Source: Apricaphanius iberus
Taxonomy: Eukaryota; Chordata; Actinopteri; Cyprinodontiformes; Aphaniidae
Length of the DNA stretch: 64,000 nucleotides
Reading direction: 5' to 3'
NCBI GenBank assembly: GCA_028564705.1
Contig: JAPXFQ010000065.1
Coordinates: forward strand, 558,001-622,000
Below the pieces are notes generated by a model. It worked only from the letters and a program-made list of their open reading frames with translations, did no database searches and had not been told where the DNA came from. The position numbers were made by a program, and so were the translations under genes. Below, piece by piece: positions 23,401-35,671 of this stretch. The first letter of the stretch is position 1. Each line of letters opens with the position of its first letter.

Positions 23401-25354
23401 GGAGGCCACCCTAGGGGGGAGCACGTTTCCTCATGCTGAGCTGAACTTTCAAGGAATTCACTTGGCTGGCGTGAGATGGACAGTTTCTGCTGAAGAAGTG
23501 ATGATCAAAGACTGTTGATTCAATGTCACTGTTGCTGAATTAACCACAAGAGTTTCTGTTTGTCTGATCGAAGGTGGCCGCGGTTCTACGTATTTTGATA
23601 AACCCATGTCTTCCCCAGGATTATCTCCGGGTAAAATACCACCATTTACCGGGAACAAAATTTGGCAGAAAAAATTGGGCCGATAGCAGGGGGTTGCTGG
23701 CTGGTGAGAGAGAAAAAACATTTTTTTTTCTCTTTCTTTTACGTTTTCATCCACAGGGATGTACTGAATTTAAGAAAGGATATATTGTAATGGAACAGAC
23801 ATAAGTGTCTTAAACTGGATAAATAAAATAAGTAAATTTAAGAATCAATTTGGGTGAACAAGCAAATGGATAGTAATCAGTTGAACTGTACACAAAAAGT
23901 AAATTCTTGAGCCTGCTCTTGTTTTTAAATCCATTAATGAGGGAGGTGTTTTTGGTTTAGTTTTTAGGGAAAACAACGGTGTGTCGAAATAATGTGGATT
24001 TGCTCTTTCCCCAGGGATTATTTTTAATTAGATGGGTGAAATAATTTCTTGGCACAATGCAGTTGAATTAGATTGAAAAGGAGTGATCACAAGACCGGAT
24101 CAAAAAAACTGTCTTTTTAGATGTTTACAAGCTTATGCCCCCAGGATTATCTCCAGGATTCAGCAGCACGTGAGGAGCACACAGTCTCCTCTGGTCACAG
24201 CTGACTACAGCTGCTGAAGGGGTCCAAGGTACAGCTCCAGGTCAAGGGCGTGAGGAGTCCAGTGGTTCAGCAAAGTTCCAGATGACAGCTGGGAACACAC
24301 ACAAAGTGCAGCTCCACGCCAACGACGAACCTGGTCGGATTCTGCCTAAGGAGGGTCGTGAAGGGTTTGACCAAGCTGAATCGGACGCTGGGGCCACAGG
24401 CGGCGGGGCCTAGCTCACCCAGAAGGTTGTTTGGGTGGTGATATTACTCATCCAGTGTGATCTATGTGCCAATGAATGAGATGGGCAATTTGAAATTGAC
24501 ATCTCAAAAGAGGGATCTACAGAAGAAGATCACAACTCACCAATCAGCTGCACAGCAGGTTTTGACCAGCCCACATCGGTGGGCTAAGCTATGGGAAGCG
24601 GGGCCTGTCTGTGCATTTGTGTATATTGGGGGAAATGCTCAATTAATGAAGTAATTGGCATTTCAGAGAGTGGTTATTTGCAAATTTGGGAGTGAAAACT
24701 GGAACACTAAAAAATAGGAGCCCTCCACACTGATCAGCTCGGTATATCGCTCTCCAGTTGCCAGGAGCCATTGAGGGGGATAAAATGAGTGAAGAAAGAG
24801 GATCAGAATACAAATAAAGACTGAACATTTATTAATAATTTTTTGCATTTTACAGGTTGTTTAACTATTTGATTGACTATTTTATTCACAAGTGAAGAGT
24901 CGTAACACTGCCTAAAAGGGTTCTTAATACCTTCTATTTCACAGGTTTCTAAACACTTTAAGTTTGATTTCTTTCAGAATATAATATAGTAATAATGTCT
25001 ATGTTCATGGATTTTCTGAGCTTCTTCCACACTAATTAACATGTATCAAGTCAGATTTAATTATTTCTTCACATGTAAGACATTCCTATACATTGTGGGT
25101 TTTGAATTAGTTTGTGGGAATTGTTAAAATAAATTTTTTGGTTAATGCCAAAAGAGGGTGAATCTATGATTAACAGATTTACATTTTAATGGGAGTTAAG
25201 GTTAAAAAAGGTACTTTAATAGTTTGTCTTTTGAATTTTAGTCTGGAATACTTCATGTTTTTAAACTGATGAAATTTCTTGGATTTGATTTTTTGCATTC
25301 TCAAAAAGCTTTACAGGTTTTGATCTTTAATCAATCCATTTTCAAAAATGGATT
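20479..25354 (+). other. Internal region of the LTR element, no coding capacity recognised
   Basis: It starts with a T-run and stays AT-rich to about 23.1 kb. A less AT-rich part at 23.2-24.65 kb holds short open frames (for example 23258-23518) and two similar CCCCAGGATTATCTCC motifs (about 23616 and 24138). None resembles a retroviral protein. The last 0.7 kb is AT-rich again. Confidence 0.6.
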
Positions 25355-25366
25355 GAAAAGAGGGAA
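25355..25366 (+). other. Polypurine tract of the LTR element
   Basis: GAAAAGAGGGAA lies directly before the right LTR, with one T between. This is the expected position for plus-strand priming. Confidence 0.8.
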
Positions 25367-25367
25367 T

Positions 25368-25904
25368 TGTGGTAATTCTGCATAAGGTTTAAACTTTTAT
25401 CATTCAGAAGGTAAAAGACTGTTTATAAAGTTTGCATGGTTATGGGTCTGACACTATTGTTTATGCAGGTAAGCTTTTAAGTCATAAAACTCTGGGGTGA
25501 GTTTTTATTGCAAGCTGTAAAAAACAGGATGTCTGTAGAGTTGGGGTGTTGCCATAAAACCATAAACTCAGAATGAGCTTTTAAGAAAAGACATCTCACC
25601 CATATGACTGTATAATTTTCTGACAGCCAATAAGAGCTAAGACACTGTATGAAAATGTTCTGATTGGAGAGATTAGAAACGCTCAGAGGCCCGGTTGTCT
25701 ATAAAGCTGTGAAATAAAGATCAGTTAATTGTTCAGATTTCTTTAAGTCTGGACCACAGAGGAACTGACGGGGGCAAAATTCCTCTGTAAAACTGCAATT
25801 TGTTAATCTGTTCAAAATAAATGTTAAACTGGAAATTGGCTCCATTTTGTCTCTGCTTGAACATGCATTTGAATTACTTATGATAATTATTTAATTCAAC
25901 AACA
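25368..25904 (+). repeat. 3' long terminal repeat
   Basis: 537 bp. CCAAT, a TATA-like CTATAAAGC and AATAAA are in the same order as in the 5' LTR. The last 197 bp (25708-25904) are identical to it. Confidence 0.9.
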
Positions 25905-25908
25905 CCAC

Positions 25909-27744
25909 CTACATTCCATATCCCAATTTCCAGCTTCTGCAACGAAGGATCGGACCCCCATCTTGCACTGCACCCAACCTCTGTGGCATCTCCAACAGGT
26001 GGTGAGCTCATGGGGAAGGGGACCCATGTTATCTATTTGGGCTGAGCCCCACCAGGTGCTCACAAACATGCCTCGCCTAGAGGCCTGGCTTATGGTGTGG
26101 GCCCCCGACGACTTGCGTTTGGGCGAGGGAACAATAAGTTAATTGGTTATACTCTTTATCAAGGGTTTATGGGCTGAGCTTTGTCTGAACTAAACCTTTA
26201 AGTATATTTAAATCGCTTTTAGGCAGTCATCACCACAGCAGTTATTTCAACTCAAGGTACAGTCATGCACATCTTTTTCAATTCAGCTTTTGCAGGTCAT
26301 CCATCTGACAGCAAGTGTATACAGGTTAGCTTGGGGCAAAATAAGAGCTGGCAAGAGTTCATGTCAGCAAACATTTAACACCTGTGAGACTCGGGCTGCA
26401 TATTACTGTAATGATTCATGTTTAACAAATGGTTTTCGTATAAAATAATTTCAGTTGTGATAGATGTTCACTCCATTCTCAGTTCTCTTAATTGGAAATA
26501 TGGACATAAAATAAATTCAACCTCAAACAGTTGACCATTTATTTTCAAAGGAACCCAGAATAATTTACTTTATTTGTCATAACAACCACAAAGTCATTGA
26601 TGCAGAAATCCCCACAAACTTGTTACTGAACATTTGGACAAATTGTGCAGCCTTGTGAAATAATTATTTTTTACATCTCCAATCTGTTTGTGTTTAATTA
26701 TATGAACCAAAACAGGAATTAAAAGATTTCTTTCACACATACATAAACCCCGCCATGTAAGAATGATCAAAAGAGTGTGGAATTTGATGTGTAGAATGTA
26801 TATATTTGAGTTACTGCTGCTGAAGTTCATTTTACTGACCACCTTTGAAGCATAGTTTCCTGAATTCAATTTATGGAGGTATTATTACAATCCAGATATT
26901 CATCAACGTAAAATGCAAATGCTGAGATATTCCTGTTAACACAAACTACTAGAGCAATGCGAAAAACAACTGAGAATGCCATCACTTTACCAGACCAATC
27001 AGTCCATAGGGGGGGTTGTAGGGTCACCTCGGCACGCTTTGGACTGAGCCAGAGGTAGTAAGAAATAAGGTGTTGGTTTGGCATGGAAAGAGCCTTTGAG
27101 AATGTTCTAAATAGGGGCTATGCTGACCCAGGCTGGGTCCAGCACACCCTGGTGGAAAAGGGGCATATCTGTGTACATTTTATAGACTGTGTGTACTAAG
27201 ACAAGGCAGAAGAAATAATCATTCTCCTGCCTTGGGACAGAGGATCTCACCTCTGTAACATAGCTGCCTCATTTTATGTGAAATATTCACAGAAGCATCC
27301 TACTGCAGGGATAATTTTCAGACTCTATTGCACTTTCCTACGATAAATGTCAGTGCTTTTCCTTTTCATAAATACTTTCTTCTCATACCTCATTGAAACC
27401 CTGACCCTTAACCCTTAACAATAACTTTAAAATGCACATTGAAAATTCTAAATCCTTCTGGCAGTTTTGAACGAAAGGGAATCTGCACCAACCACAAAAA
27501 CTTTCATGCATGAGCTGGAAAATTTTGGATTGTGGGGTCCAGGAGCAATACTGGGGCTGAGTGAGCTATTGAGGGGATGCAACTATATATTATTGCATAC
27601 TTCAGAATTGTCTGACAAGCAGGGGCAAAATACAGTATTATTGCCCCCATGTGGTCTGTATAATTTTCAACATGTCTTAAAAATCTGTCAGCTTGGCTTA
27701 GTTGGTTATTAAATTGCATGTTAAAGTATCATATGAGATGCATA
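25909..27744. other. Intronic sequence with no firmly recognised feature
   Basis: 25920-26130 is GC-richer (for example CACAAACATGCCTCGCCTAG) and may be a scrap of an older repeat into which the LTR element inserted. 26990-27170 has text similar to fish MITE ends (GGTGGAAAAGGGGCAT) but no inverted partner was found. The rest is AT-rich. Confidence 0.4.
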
Positions 27745-28290
27745 AGTGTAATTTACATGGAGTATTGGCCTTAAATTTCTCCTTCACTGGTATTTTTATT
27801 ATTTTTTCAGTATTCTCTGGTATGAAAGAATGCCATCTGAGTCGGTTTCTGTCAAAAAAACAAAACAATTCCCAGTCTATTTCAGTTTATGCCAGTTCAG
27901 TGTGGGAGTGGAGACTCAACAAGTTTTTGGGGGCTTGCTGAGAAAGATTATTGACATGCAAGTTTCTGTCCTCTGATTGGCTAACTGCAACACTGCTCTT
28001 ACACTGTCTCTGTTTACTAAAATCAGTCACATGAGACAAAAATGGTACTGGTATTTATTAGATGGAGTTTACCACCCAGTTTAGGCAGCATTATCAAACA
28101 AGACCGGACTCCCACATGCTACTGGCCGCAGCAGGACTCCACCACCAGAGCAGTCTTCAGTAAGCCATACGCCGCAGGCAGACAGGCGCCACAGTCTCCC
28201 TCTGTGCTATGAGTTACTCCTTGATAATTATTTGTCCTCCGCTTAGCAGTATGCTTAAATCCAGGGAGTTGTCTTGACTGATTTGATCTA
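27745..28290 (+). repeat. Dispersed repeat, copy 1 (direct copy at 56.7-57.2 kb)
   Basis: It matches 56715-57215 in order over about 500 bp: TCTGTCCTCTGATTGG, TAGGCAGCATTA, GAGTTACTCCTTGATAAT and AGCAGTATGCTTAAATCCAG. It is probably part of a DNA transposon, but no terminal repeats or protein could be assigned. Confidence 0.75.
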
Positions 28291-28655
28291 ATAGTCTGTT
28301 TGGAATGAGCGCCGCCGCTGCACCCCCGCAATCCAATGTCTCAGAGGGGTTTTTACAAGCTTTCAATCTAACCGACACCAACTTACACTGACTGGCAATC
28401 TCAATGCAGCTGTAGTCTGCGTAGGTTGTGCACAGGGAGCCTGTGGAAGCTGTACTTAGTCAAATTTGCCATTCGGTTAGTACAATTTGGAAACACGCAA
28501 ATGTGAACCATGTTGATGTCTGCAGTAGCAAGTTCTGTCTAGCCGAACGCCACAGAGCACGGAGTGAAAGTGCTCCTAAGACTACAACCGAGATGCAGCA
28601 CGGTACTGACGTAATTGAAACAGTGCGTTTGTGTAGCTGTATTATTAGCCTCTAA

Positions 28656-29374
28656 GGGTGCATTCACACTGGCCGTGTTTAGTCCACCTGATACGAACTC
28701 TAGCTCGTGTGCCCAGAAATCTGGTTCATTTGGGCAGGTGTGAATGGGCAATCGAACTCTGATTCGGACCAAGCAAACTCTAGTCCACCTAAAAACGGTG
28801 GTCTCGGTTTGATTGAAACAAACTTTGCTTTGGTTCGATTGCATGTGTGAATGGTAAATGGACCAGGGCAGCACCGAAAACAGGAAGCAGACTATTGTAC
28901 ACGTCATCCTGGGTAAATACAAACTAAACAACCACTAATGCTGGAGAGATAAATACCGGATGGTGGGGCTAATCATGGCAAAATGCTCATATAGAGCCGT
29001 CGCAGCCGTCTTGTATAAAATAATACATTCTCCATTGTCCTCCGCCTTATTTTATGTTCATCCTCAGTTTCTGCAGCAGTATTTATCTGGTGCATTTGCC
29101 AAAGACCACAGATCAATCCTAAAACCGCTGCAATCTTCTGCTTTTGCAGGATTGTTTACATTCAGCTGTACTGGAAGTTCCCCCACGTCAGGACGAAGTA
29201 CAGCTCTACATCAGAGCCACCACAAAGCTATTGCTCAAAGTATTGCTCAAAGCTCTGGAATTTCTGATAATAAAAAGCCAGTGTGAATGTCAACTGCACC
29301 AGCTAAAAATAGCAATTGCAATTTTTGCCCCCAATCGAACCCAGTCTACCGGACAATCAGGTGTGAATACAGCC
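28656..29374. mobile_element. Harbinger-like MITE with TAA target duplication
   Basis: The left end GGGTGCATTCACACTGGCC and the right end AGGTGTGAATACAGCC are imperfect inverted repeats, flanked by TAA at 28653-28655 and 29375-29377. The 719 bp carry no transposase. The sub-terminal parts are rich in GGTTCGATT-type and GTGTGAAT-type motifs, as in other fish members. Confidence 0.78.
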
Positions 29375-29377
29375 TAA

Positions 29378-31148
29378 AAGACCCCCGAACAGAAAAAAGA
29401 ACTCAGAGAGGAGTAGTGCTAAAGATTAATTACAAAATATTGGTTAACTGAAGGAGTTTTGGGGCAGAAAATGCCTTATTACAAATCTCCTGCCCACATT
29501 CACTCCAGTTATATGGATATAAACTTCTGCCTGGGTGAGTAAATGAATTTAATAAACGCTAACAATATGGTCCAGTTTGAGGGGGGGGAAAAAACTTTTC
29601 CTTTAATGCATCTCCCTGGCAACACATTGAAGAGCAACTGAGGCTTTGGTGCACATCTGCGGTTGCACCGGTGGCACAACACCTGACAAAGACTAGTTAT
29701 GACAAATTACTGCAGTTTAACTACTGATATGAGGGGTTATGTCTTATTTTGATCACTTCAGCTGAATAATTGCTCCCTGGTTTCAAAACTATGGCTGAAG
29801 TGGTGCTTCAGCCTCCTTATAATAATGCATGTAGCTTATTAATCTGCCTGATGTGTGATGACATGATGTGGATTCTCGGTTTAGTTTGATTAGATTCAAT
29901 ATGTTATAATTAAAAAAACTGACGAAGAAAAATAGAGAATAGAATTATGACTGGAATTTTTTACCCAATCCGTCAAAATGACAAACAAAAAAAAAAGTTA
30001 TTTATTTATGAATCTTTACAGAAATGTTTGAGTGTTAAGACTTACTGATGCAACATGAGATGTATTAAAGAAATTCTACAGAGTCAGGTAGGGATCAGGT
30101 GTAGAAATAATTTTGAAGGGTGAGTATCCGTACCCTCTGTTTAATAAAACTTGCGCATGTAAAAACTTGCGCACGGATTACTAATCAGTTCCCCCGTTTT
30201 ATTAAACCATGCGCACAGATTTGTAATCCATTCCCTTGGCTTATTAAGCCATGCGTAGGGAACGTAAACCATGTATGACAGTGTGAGGTCACCTGTCCGG
30301 TTGATAAATCACCCTGGCAGCTTGGCAACCAAGATGATCTTGATTCACTGGTGAGCATGCAAAGCTTCCACCCGGAATGCAGTGGATTGAACCTGGCCCA
30401 GGCCCTTGGACTGTACCTCATTTATATTGTTTTCTTTATAAATCACAGTTTTGTAGCACAGCAAAAGTATTACTTATTTTTTATAAAGCTTTGAAAACAA
30501 ACCGATCTCATAATGTGTGGCATTACTGAAAAATGGCCTAGAAAGGGGCCAGAAATTTCAGTTTGTGCCCACCTTGCCCCCAGGACTACAGGGACAGGTC
30601 TGCACTATCGGTGCATAGATGCACTGAGCAGGTAACACAGCATAAACACCTTGCATTTAAGAGATATCAGTTAGCCAGTTGATACCGTACCAACTTTTAA
30701 ATGCAAGTTTTTATTGAACGTAACATCAATCTCTGCTAAGAATGCTAAAATTCGCACATAAGGAAACTGTATAAGATAGTGGAATATCAGTTTGGATACT
30801 AATTATATGAAAATAGCACTGAGAGCATAAGTGGATTTTAGACCTGTAAAAAATATCCACATCAGGTTCTTAAGTGGTGGGGTCAAAACTGTGATTCATA
30901 AATAATGTCGTGGAAAAGCAGTATAAGTAACGCTTATGTTTATAGCCTTTTTTCCTACAGGAACCCAAAACAATGCATGTGTGGCAAAGTGCACAAGCTC
31001 ACCACTGAGTTTCTTCACTTCACTTTCAGGCAAGGAAGACCAGCCTCGTGGGCACTCTGTGGCCCATGATGTGAACCCAGTTTTGTTTTCATCTCAACTC
31101 AGTTCTCGCATCTATGTACTGTTTCCTACATAAAATAAATATACCACC
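29378..31148. other. Intronic sequence with a small set of imperfect repeats
   Basis: At 30130-30260 a unit of about 45 bp with TTTAATAAAACTTGCGCA or TTATTAAACCATGCGCA and a TGCGC core recurs three to four times with divergence. It has a G8 run at 29582. Otherwise nothing was recognised. Confidence 0.45.
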
Positions 31149-31152
31149 TTAA

Positions 31153-31846
31153 GATGAAACTGAAAAAAAATATTGGCTCTGAAAATAAAATTTAGCATTG
31201 AAAAATATAATTGTAACTGAAAATCTTGATTTTGAATCTGAAATAAATGTATTGAAAATGTCTGTATTTAAAGTGAAATAAAAATTGAAAGTGAAACCCA
31301 TAACTATAAGATATCTAAGCTAGACCCTTAACCACTAGACCACCATGGAAACAATATCCTAAAATGAACATTACAGAAGCTATAGCAGTGGATTTTGTTG
31401 TAATATGCGGACAGTTTTAGAATTAAAAATATATGAACGAACTACAAATTACCTTTACTGGGTTTAATGGGTATAAAACAGCCTGACTCACTGACAGCTG
31501 AAAGCAAGCACTTGCGGCTCTGAAGCCCCGCCCCCCACGCGCGGATACGACGTGAAATGAGTATCAGCAGAATGAAACTGAAAAGCAGCAGCAGTGAAAA
31601 AAGATTGGCATAAAAAAAGACTGGAATTGAAAAAAATATTAAAGTGTAAAGATTTAATTGTAAATTGTTTTAATGCATATATTTTGAGTTTCATTTATAT
31701 TTATTTCCCTTTCAATTTTTATTTCACTTTCAATACAGAAATTTTCACTACATTAATTTCAGATTCAAAATCAAGATTTTCAGTTCGATTGTATTTTTCA
31801 ACGCCAAATTTTATTTTCAGAGCCAATATTTCTTTTCAGTTTCCCC
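31153..31846. mobile_element. MITE with about 160-bp inverted repeats, flanked by TTAA
   Basis: The left arm (GATGAAACTGAAAAAAAATA, then CTTGATTTTGAATCTGAAAT and GTGAAATAAAAATTGAAAG) is matched by the reverse complement of the right arm (31690-31846) over at least 150 bp. TTAA lies at both edges (31149-31152 and 31847-31850), the duplication used by piggyBac-type elements. The middle (31450-31600) is GC-richer and non-coding. The TTAA assignment to piggyBac is inference. Confidence 0.82.
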
Positions 31847-31950
31847 TTAAGCTGCTATCGTTATAAACACATACTGAGAAAGTAAATCTGTTGGGCTTCT
31901 ACTGGGGACTCAGACACCATTTTCAAGTGCCACATTGCAGGACATGTTAC

Positions 31951-32003
<53 letters not shown>
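31951..32003. repeat. (AAT)n microsatellite
   Basis: About 17 perfect ATA/AAT triplets. Read as codons it gives a poly-Asn frame that is an artefact. Confidence 0.97.
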
Positions 32004-32007
<4 letters not shown>

Positions 32008-33323
32008 TACTTTATTGTGACATTATATTTGTTTTAATGCATGGACATGTGCTTTATTTATTAGTGTCACATATACAGCTAGGTGATCTAATATTTCCAA
32101 TAAAAGTGTACGTTTAAAAATCTATAATCTTAGACTTGGTTACACAGAGAAATCTCACAGCTAGCCTTAGCTTGCCTGGAGAGTTCATAAGGCAAGTTAT
32201 TCAAAACAGCCAACTAAAGCAAGTCTGGCAAAGATGGATATGTCACCTCCAGTTTTATTTTGTTTTATGTTGTAATGAGTTGACGTGACATTCCTCAAAA
32301 ATAAAACATAAGTATACGTATAATTTGTTTCAATGTGGCCCTAGTCCAAAGGAGGTGGGCCTGAGCCTCCTCAGGCCCATGCATAGTCGCACCCCTGAAA
32401 CCATCCAGTCCTGATTTAAAACATTAATCATAGAAAGAAACTCCACTATTACAAAAGAGAACTTTTACTTTTGAACTTGAAGCAAACAGTAAGTAGATGC
32501 ATGAGGTCAGAATGAGATCAAACTAAAACCGGGTTCCCCATGTGGCCTAAACCTCTGACATATCTTGTTAGTGATCATCAGAATAAAATCAATTTTGTTC
32601 ATGTTTTTTCCAGATGTGAAATGTTTTTGTAATGTTGAAGAAAAAAGACATCTTAAAACTTTTTGTTTCAGATTAGTACAATTCCCACTGAAAAACAGAC
32701 TGTACCCTGTAAACCTTGTACTTAAAGAGAGCTCTATTTTTAGTTGCCAGATGTTGCAGGGAGATATGGCAGATTGAGCACAGCTAAATAAAAATGTGTT
32801 AAAATATAAGATACCAAGTAGATGGAGCTCTGAGGTAAAAACATGAAAACTATAGCTATAACACAAATTGTCTCAATTCAAGTTTTGTAAAATAGCCATC
32901 AGTATCATTACCAAACTCTGAATGATTAGAAGACACACTTGAAAAAACTATAGATATAGCCAACATACACCCTGCTTGGATGAAAAGTTGGATGTTGTTG
33001 GATGAAAAGTCATATACATAAATATATATTTATCAAATAAAAAGGCACAATAGTCATAATAACATTCATATTACAATTGGCATCAAAGATCTGTGTTTTT
33101 TTTACAGATATATTTAATAATATTGGATATCTACATAGGCAGCATCAAATGTTGATCATCATGACAATCCTTCAGTAAGCAAAGCAGGGTTTTGATTCTC
33201 TTCTAATTTTCTAAGTTTACTTAATTTAAACGAATGAACATTTATAATTACAGGCTTTTTTGTTAAGGGGGTTGAGCAATTTCACAGAAGGGGCCAGTAG
33301 GACCACATGCTGTAAAATCTTGG
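32004..33323. other. Intronic sequence with no firmly recognised feature
   Basis: 32330-32400 (CCTCCTCAGGCCCATGCATA, then GTCGCACCCCTGAAA) resembles the outer end of a hAT element (CAGGGGTGCGAC in reverse), but the other end was not found. The remainder is AT-rich. Confidence 0.4.
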
Positions 33324-33331
33324 ACAAGAAC

Positions 33332-34010
33332 TAGTGATGTGCAAAGCAGACAGTATTTGTATTTGTTGAGGGGGAAACAGTATTTGTATTTGTTTTCGAG
33401 TAAAATTCAAAATAGGTATAAAAGTCAATTTTTTCCACCTTACACTCCAAATTTACGTTATCTTTTTTAGTAATTATCGACATTCAATATTGGTTGATCT
33501 TTCAATGAACATGTAATGAGAATGTCATTGAAAAGAGACCAAAATAAAGGCCACTGTGACCACAAAACCTTTAAATAAAAACATAAAAAAAGAACAGTTA
33601 GTGAACGGTTGTACTCCGCAAGACTTATGGGTAGTGTGTTCGTGTTACTTGTAGAAGTTTTCTGTTGTGCGTTATAGTTGGTGTTCCAAATTAACAGTGC
33701 TCCTTAATTATCTTTTGAGTTATATTGTTGTCAGTGTTTGGTTGTTATACTCCGCACACCAACACAGAGATGGCGGTTCACAGGAGTTAAGTCTCTACCT
33801 TCACATTCATGATTGGGTGATGAAAGAATGTAAGAAGTCTAAACAATCCATATTCTTCAGTGACTCATTTTCTGGTGGCATCACACTAGAAATGTTCCAT
33901 GCTCCAAAACAAAAAGTATTCAAAAAAGTATTTGGTTGAAATAAATATTCATACAGAGCCCATTATTTGGGTCTTTCCGAATACTGCATTCGACTTTGGC
34001 TCCACCTCTA
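33332..34010 (+). mobile_element. hAT-type MITE, family copy A, with perfect 8-bp target duplication
   Basis: It starts TAGTGATGTGCAAAGC and ends GGCTCCACCTCTA, weak inverted ends of the TAGGG-TG type. ACAAGAAC flanks it at 33324-33331 and 34011-34018, the 8-bp duplication expected for hAT. The interior matches copies B and C over most of the length. An open frame of 90 codons (33667-33939) has a TGTTGTCAGTGTTTGG region shared with the other copies but no recognised domain. Confidence 0.88.
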
Positions 34011-34018
34011 ACAAGAAC

Positions 34019-35369
34019 CTGTTTCCCCTTCTACAGTAGTCAAGTTTCCACTAGTGGAACTTCAGTGTAATTTTACTGGAAGTTCACGGTCTGCACATGG
34101 CTCTACTACATGATAGGCTCACAGGGTAATTTTCAGATCCATTTCAGGAACCAAGTTGAATAGCAGTGTGGTTGTATGTACAAGGAAATGGCCCTGTAGA
34201 GTCACTGGGCAGGAGCTGTGGTTAACTGATGCCTACTAGCTGTAATTCACAGCAAAATCAGCAGACATCACCAAACAACTGTCTTTGTATACTTAGACTG
34301 ACGAAGCAGTTTTTAACAACATAGCAAATTAAAACGCAGAAACCATCCCTGGTTCTTCTATGTATGTGTATCTTTTGTTATTTCTGCTGCTGTGGGTGAC
34401 TTTTGGTGCTGATAAGTGATGCTACAACTTACTTTGACGTCTTGGCTGATTCCTTAAAGAGACAATTTTATAAGGCTTGAAGTTCCAAATTTAGAAACAT
34501 GTCTATTAGCACTGAAGTTGGGTCATGAATGGTTCTACTACGATGTCACACACCTAGAACATACAGCCAGTGTTACAAGGTAGTACCAGCCCATGTTATG
34601 TAGTGAGTAATTCAACCTGCAGAACCTCGAGAGATTAGGTCATTTTAACAAACTTATCAAAAGAAAGCTTTGCTCCAGTGTCAGAATGCAATATAACTTA
34701 GCAATACACTTCGGGGGAAAGTCAACCATGAATAATAATGTGCGCTTAATATTGTACTAGTCTTTCCATTTTTTATGAGAAACGCACTCAAGAAAGTGTT
34801 TTAGATACAATGTTAGCCCACAGCAAACAAGTATTGCTGTCAAGAACTCCCCAAATAAATTCTTGATCTAACTGCATCCCACAAGAAAAACAGATAAGAA
34901 AGTTTGAGGGATGGTTTGATGTGCAAAAACTTTATTTAAAGGAAAAGAAAATGTATGCAAACGATGTGAAACCAATTATACTCTAAAGTCTCACAAAACA
35001 TTACCTTATGTGCAATATTTTTACGAGAAAGTTAAATAAACATTAATGTGATTTGCATTATATGGCAACCTACCTAAACATGAACCCACCTGTCTATCAC
35101 TTTTCTAGGAAACAAGATTAAAAAAATACTAGTTTGAATCATGGAGAAAAAAAAATATTAATCATACATGTATTTATCTTTCTGCACATACTTATACTTT
35201 AAATAAGGAAATACACTCAAAAGCCTGCAGGATTATAACAAAACACTATACTGAAACACACACCCTGAGACAATAGAAGTGGGTCTGGCTTGCCTCATTC
35301 TATAATGAGTAGTAGGGAGTGAGTAACATGAAGTAGTGAATGAGAAAATTCACTTTTGAAATTTATCTG
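34019..35369. other. Intronic sequence with no recognised feature
   Basis: 1.35 kb between two hAT-related elements. No repeats or coding signal seen. Confidence 0.5.
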
Positions 35370-35670
35370 GGGGGCTGCACAGTGGTACTGCCTTGCAGCA
35401 AGATCCTGGATTTGAATCCTGGCCTGGGGTTCTTAATGGAGTTTGCATGTTCTCCCTGTGCATGTGCGGGTTCCCTCTGGTTACTTCAGCTTCCACCCAC
35501 AGTCCAAAAACATTACTGACATGTTTTGTCCTGTGTGTCTGTGTTGTCCTGTGATAGACTGGTGACCTGTCCAGGGTGTACCCCACCTCTTGCTGCTGTA
35601 AATAGTTGTCTTTTGGTTGCTAAAAAATAGGCAACAGACCCTACCCCCACAACGCTTCATAGGATAGACA
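35370..35670 (+). mobile_element. tRNA-derived SINE, copy 2, degraded
   Basis: Same family as 10407-10764 and 62038-62407: GGGCTGCACAGTGGTACTGC head, GTTTGCATGTTCTCCCTGTG, CCCACAGTCCAAAAACAT, then GTGACCTGTCCAGGGTGTAC. About 28 unrelated bases sit at 35598-35625, after which SINE-like text resumes and runs into the left end of hAT copy B. The alignment lacks about 60 bases in the middle. Confidence 0.75.
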
Positions 35671-35671
35671 A

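Larger units (their letters stand above)
19912..25904 (+). mobile_element. LTR retroelement (endogenous-retrovirus-like), complete ends but no recognisable gag-pol
   Basis: Two long terminal repeats (19912-20457 and 25368-25904), both starting TGTGGTAATTCTG and ending TTCAACAACA, enclose 4.9 kb. CCAC flanks both sides (19908-19911 and 25905-25908) as a 4-bp target duplication. Three bases after the left LTR is a TGG-initiated candidate primer-binding site. A purine tract (GAAAAGAGGGAA) lies just before the right LTR. The plus orientation follows from these. The internal part is AT-rich and full of stops. No protease, reverse transcriptase (YXDD), RNase H, integrase or envelope could be read in any frame, so it is either a non-autonomous element or very decayed. 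This is about 6 kb, shorter than an intact fish retrovirus. Confidence 0.87.

Noticed and set aside
28653..29377. Treating 28428-29377 as coding because of several open frames
   Set aside because: The frames lie in the sub-terminal repeats of a MITE on both strands.
30130..30260. Short recurring units considered as a CRISPR-like array
   Set aside because: Only three or four diverged units without regular spacers, in a vertebrate intron.
31935..32117. Poly-asparagine open frame
   Set aside because: Created by the (AAT)n microsatellite.
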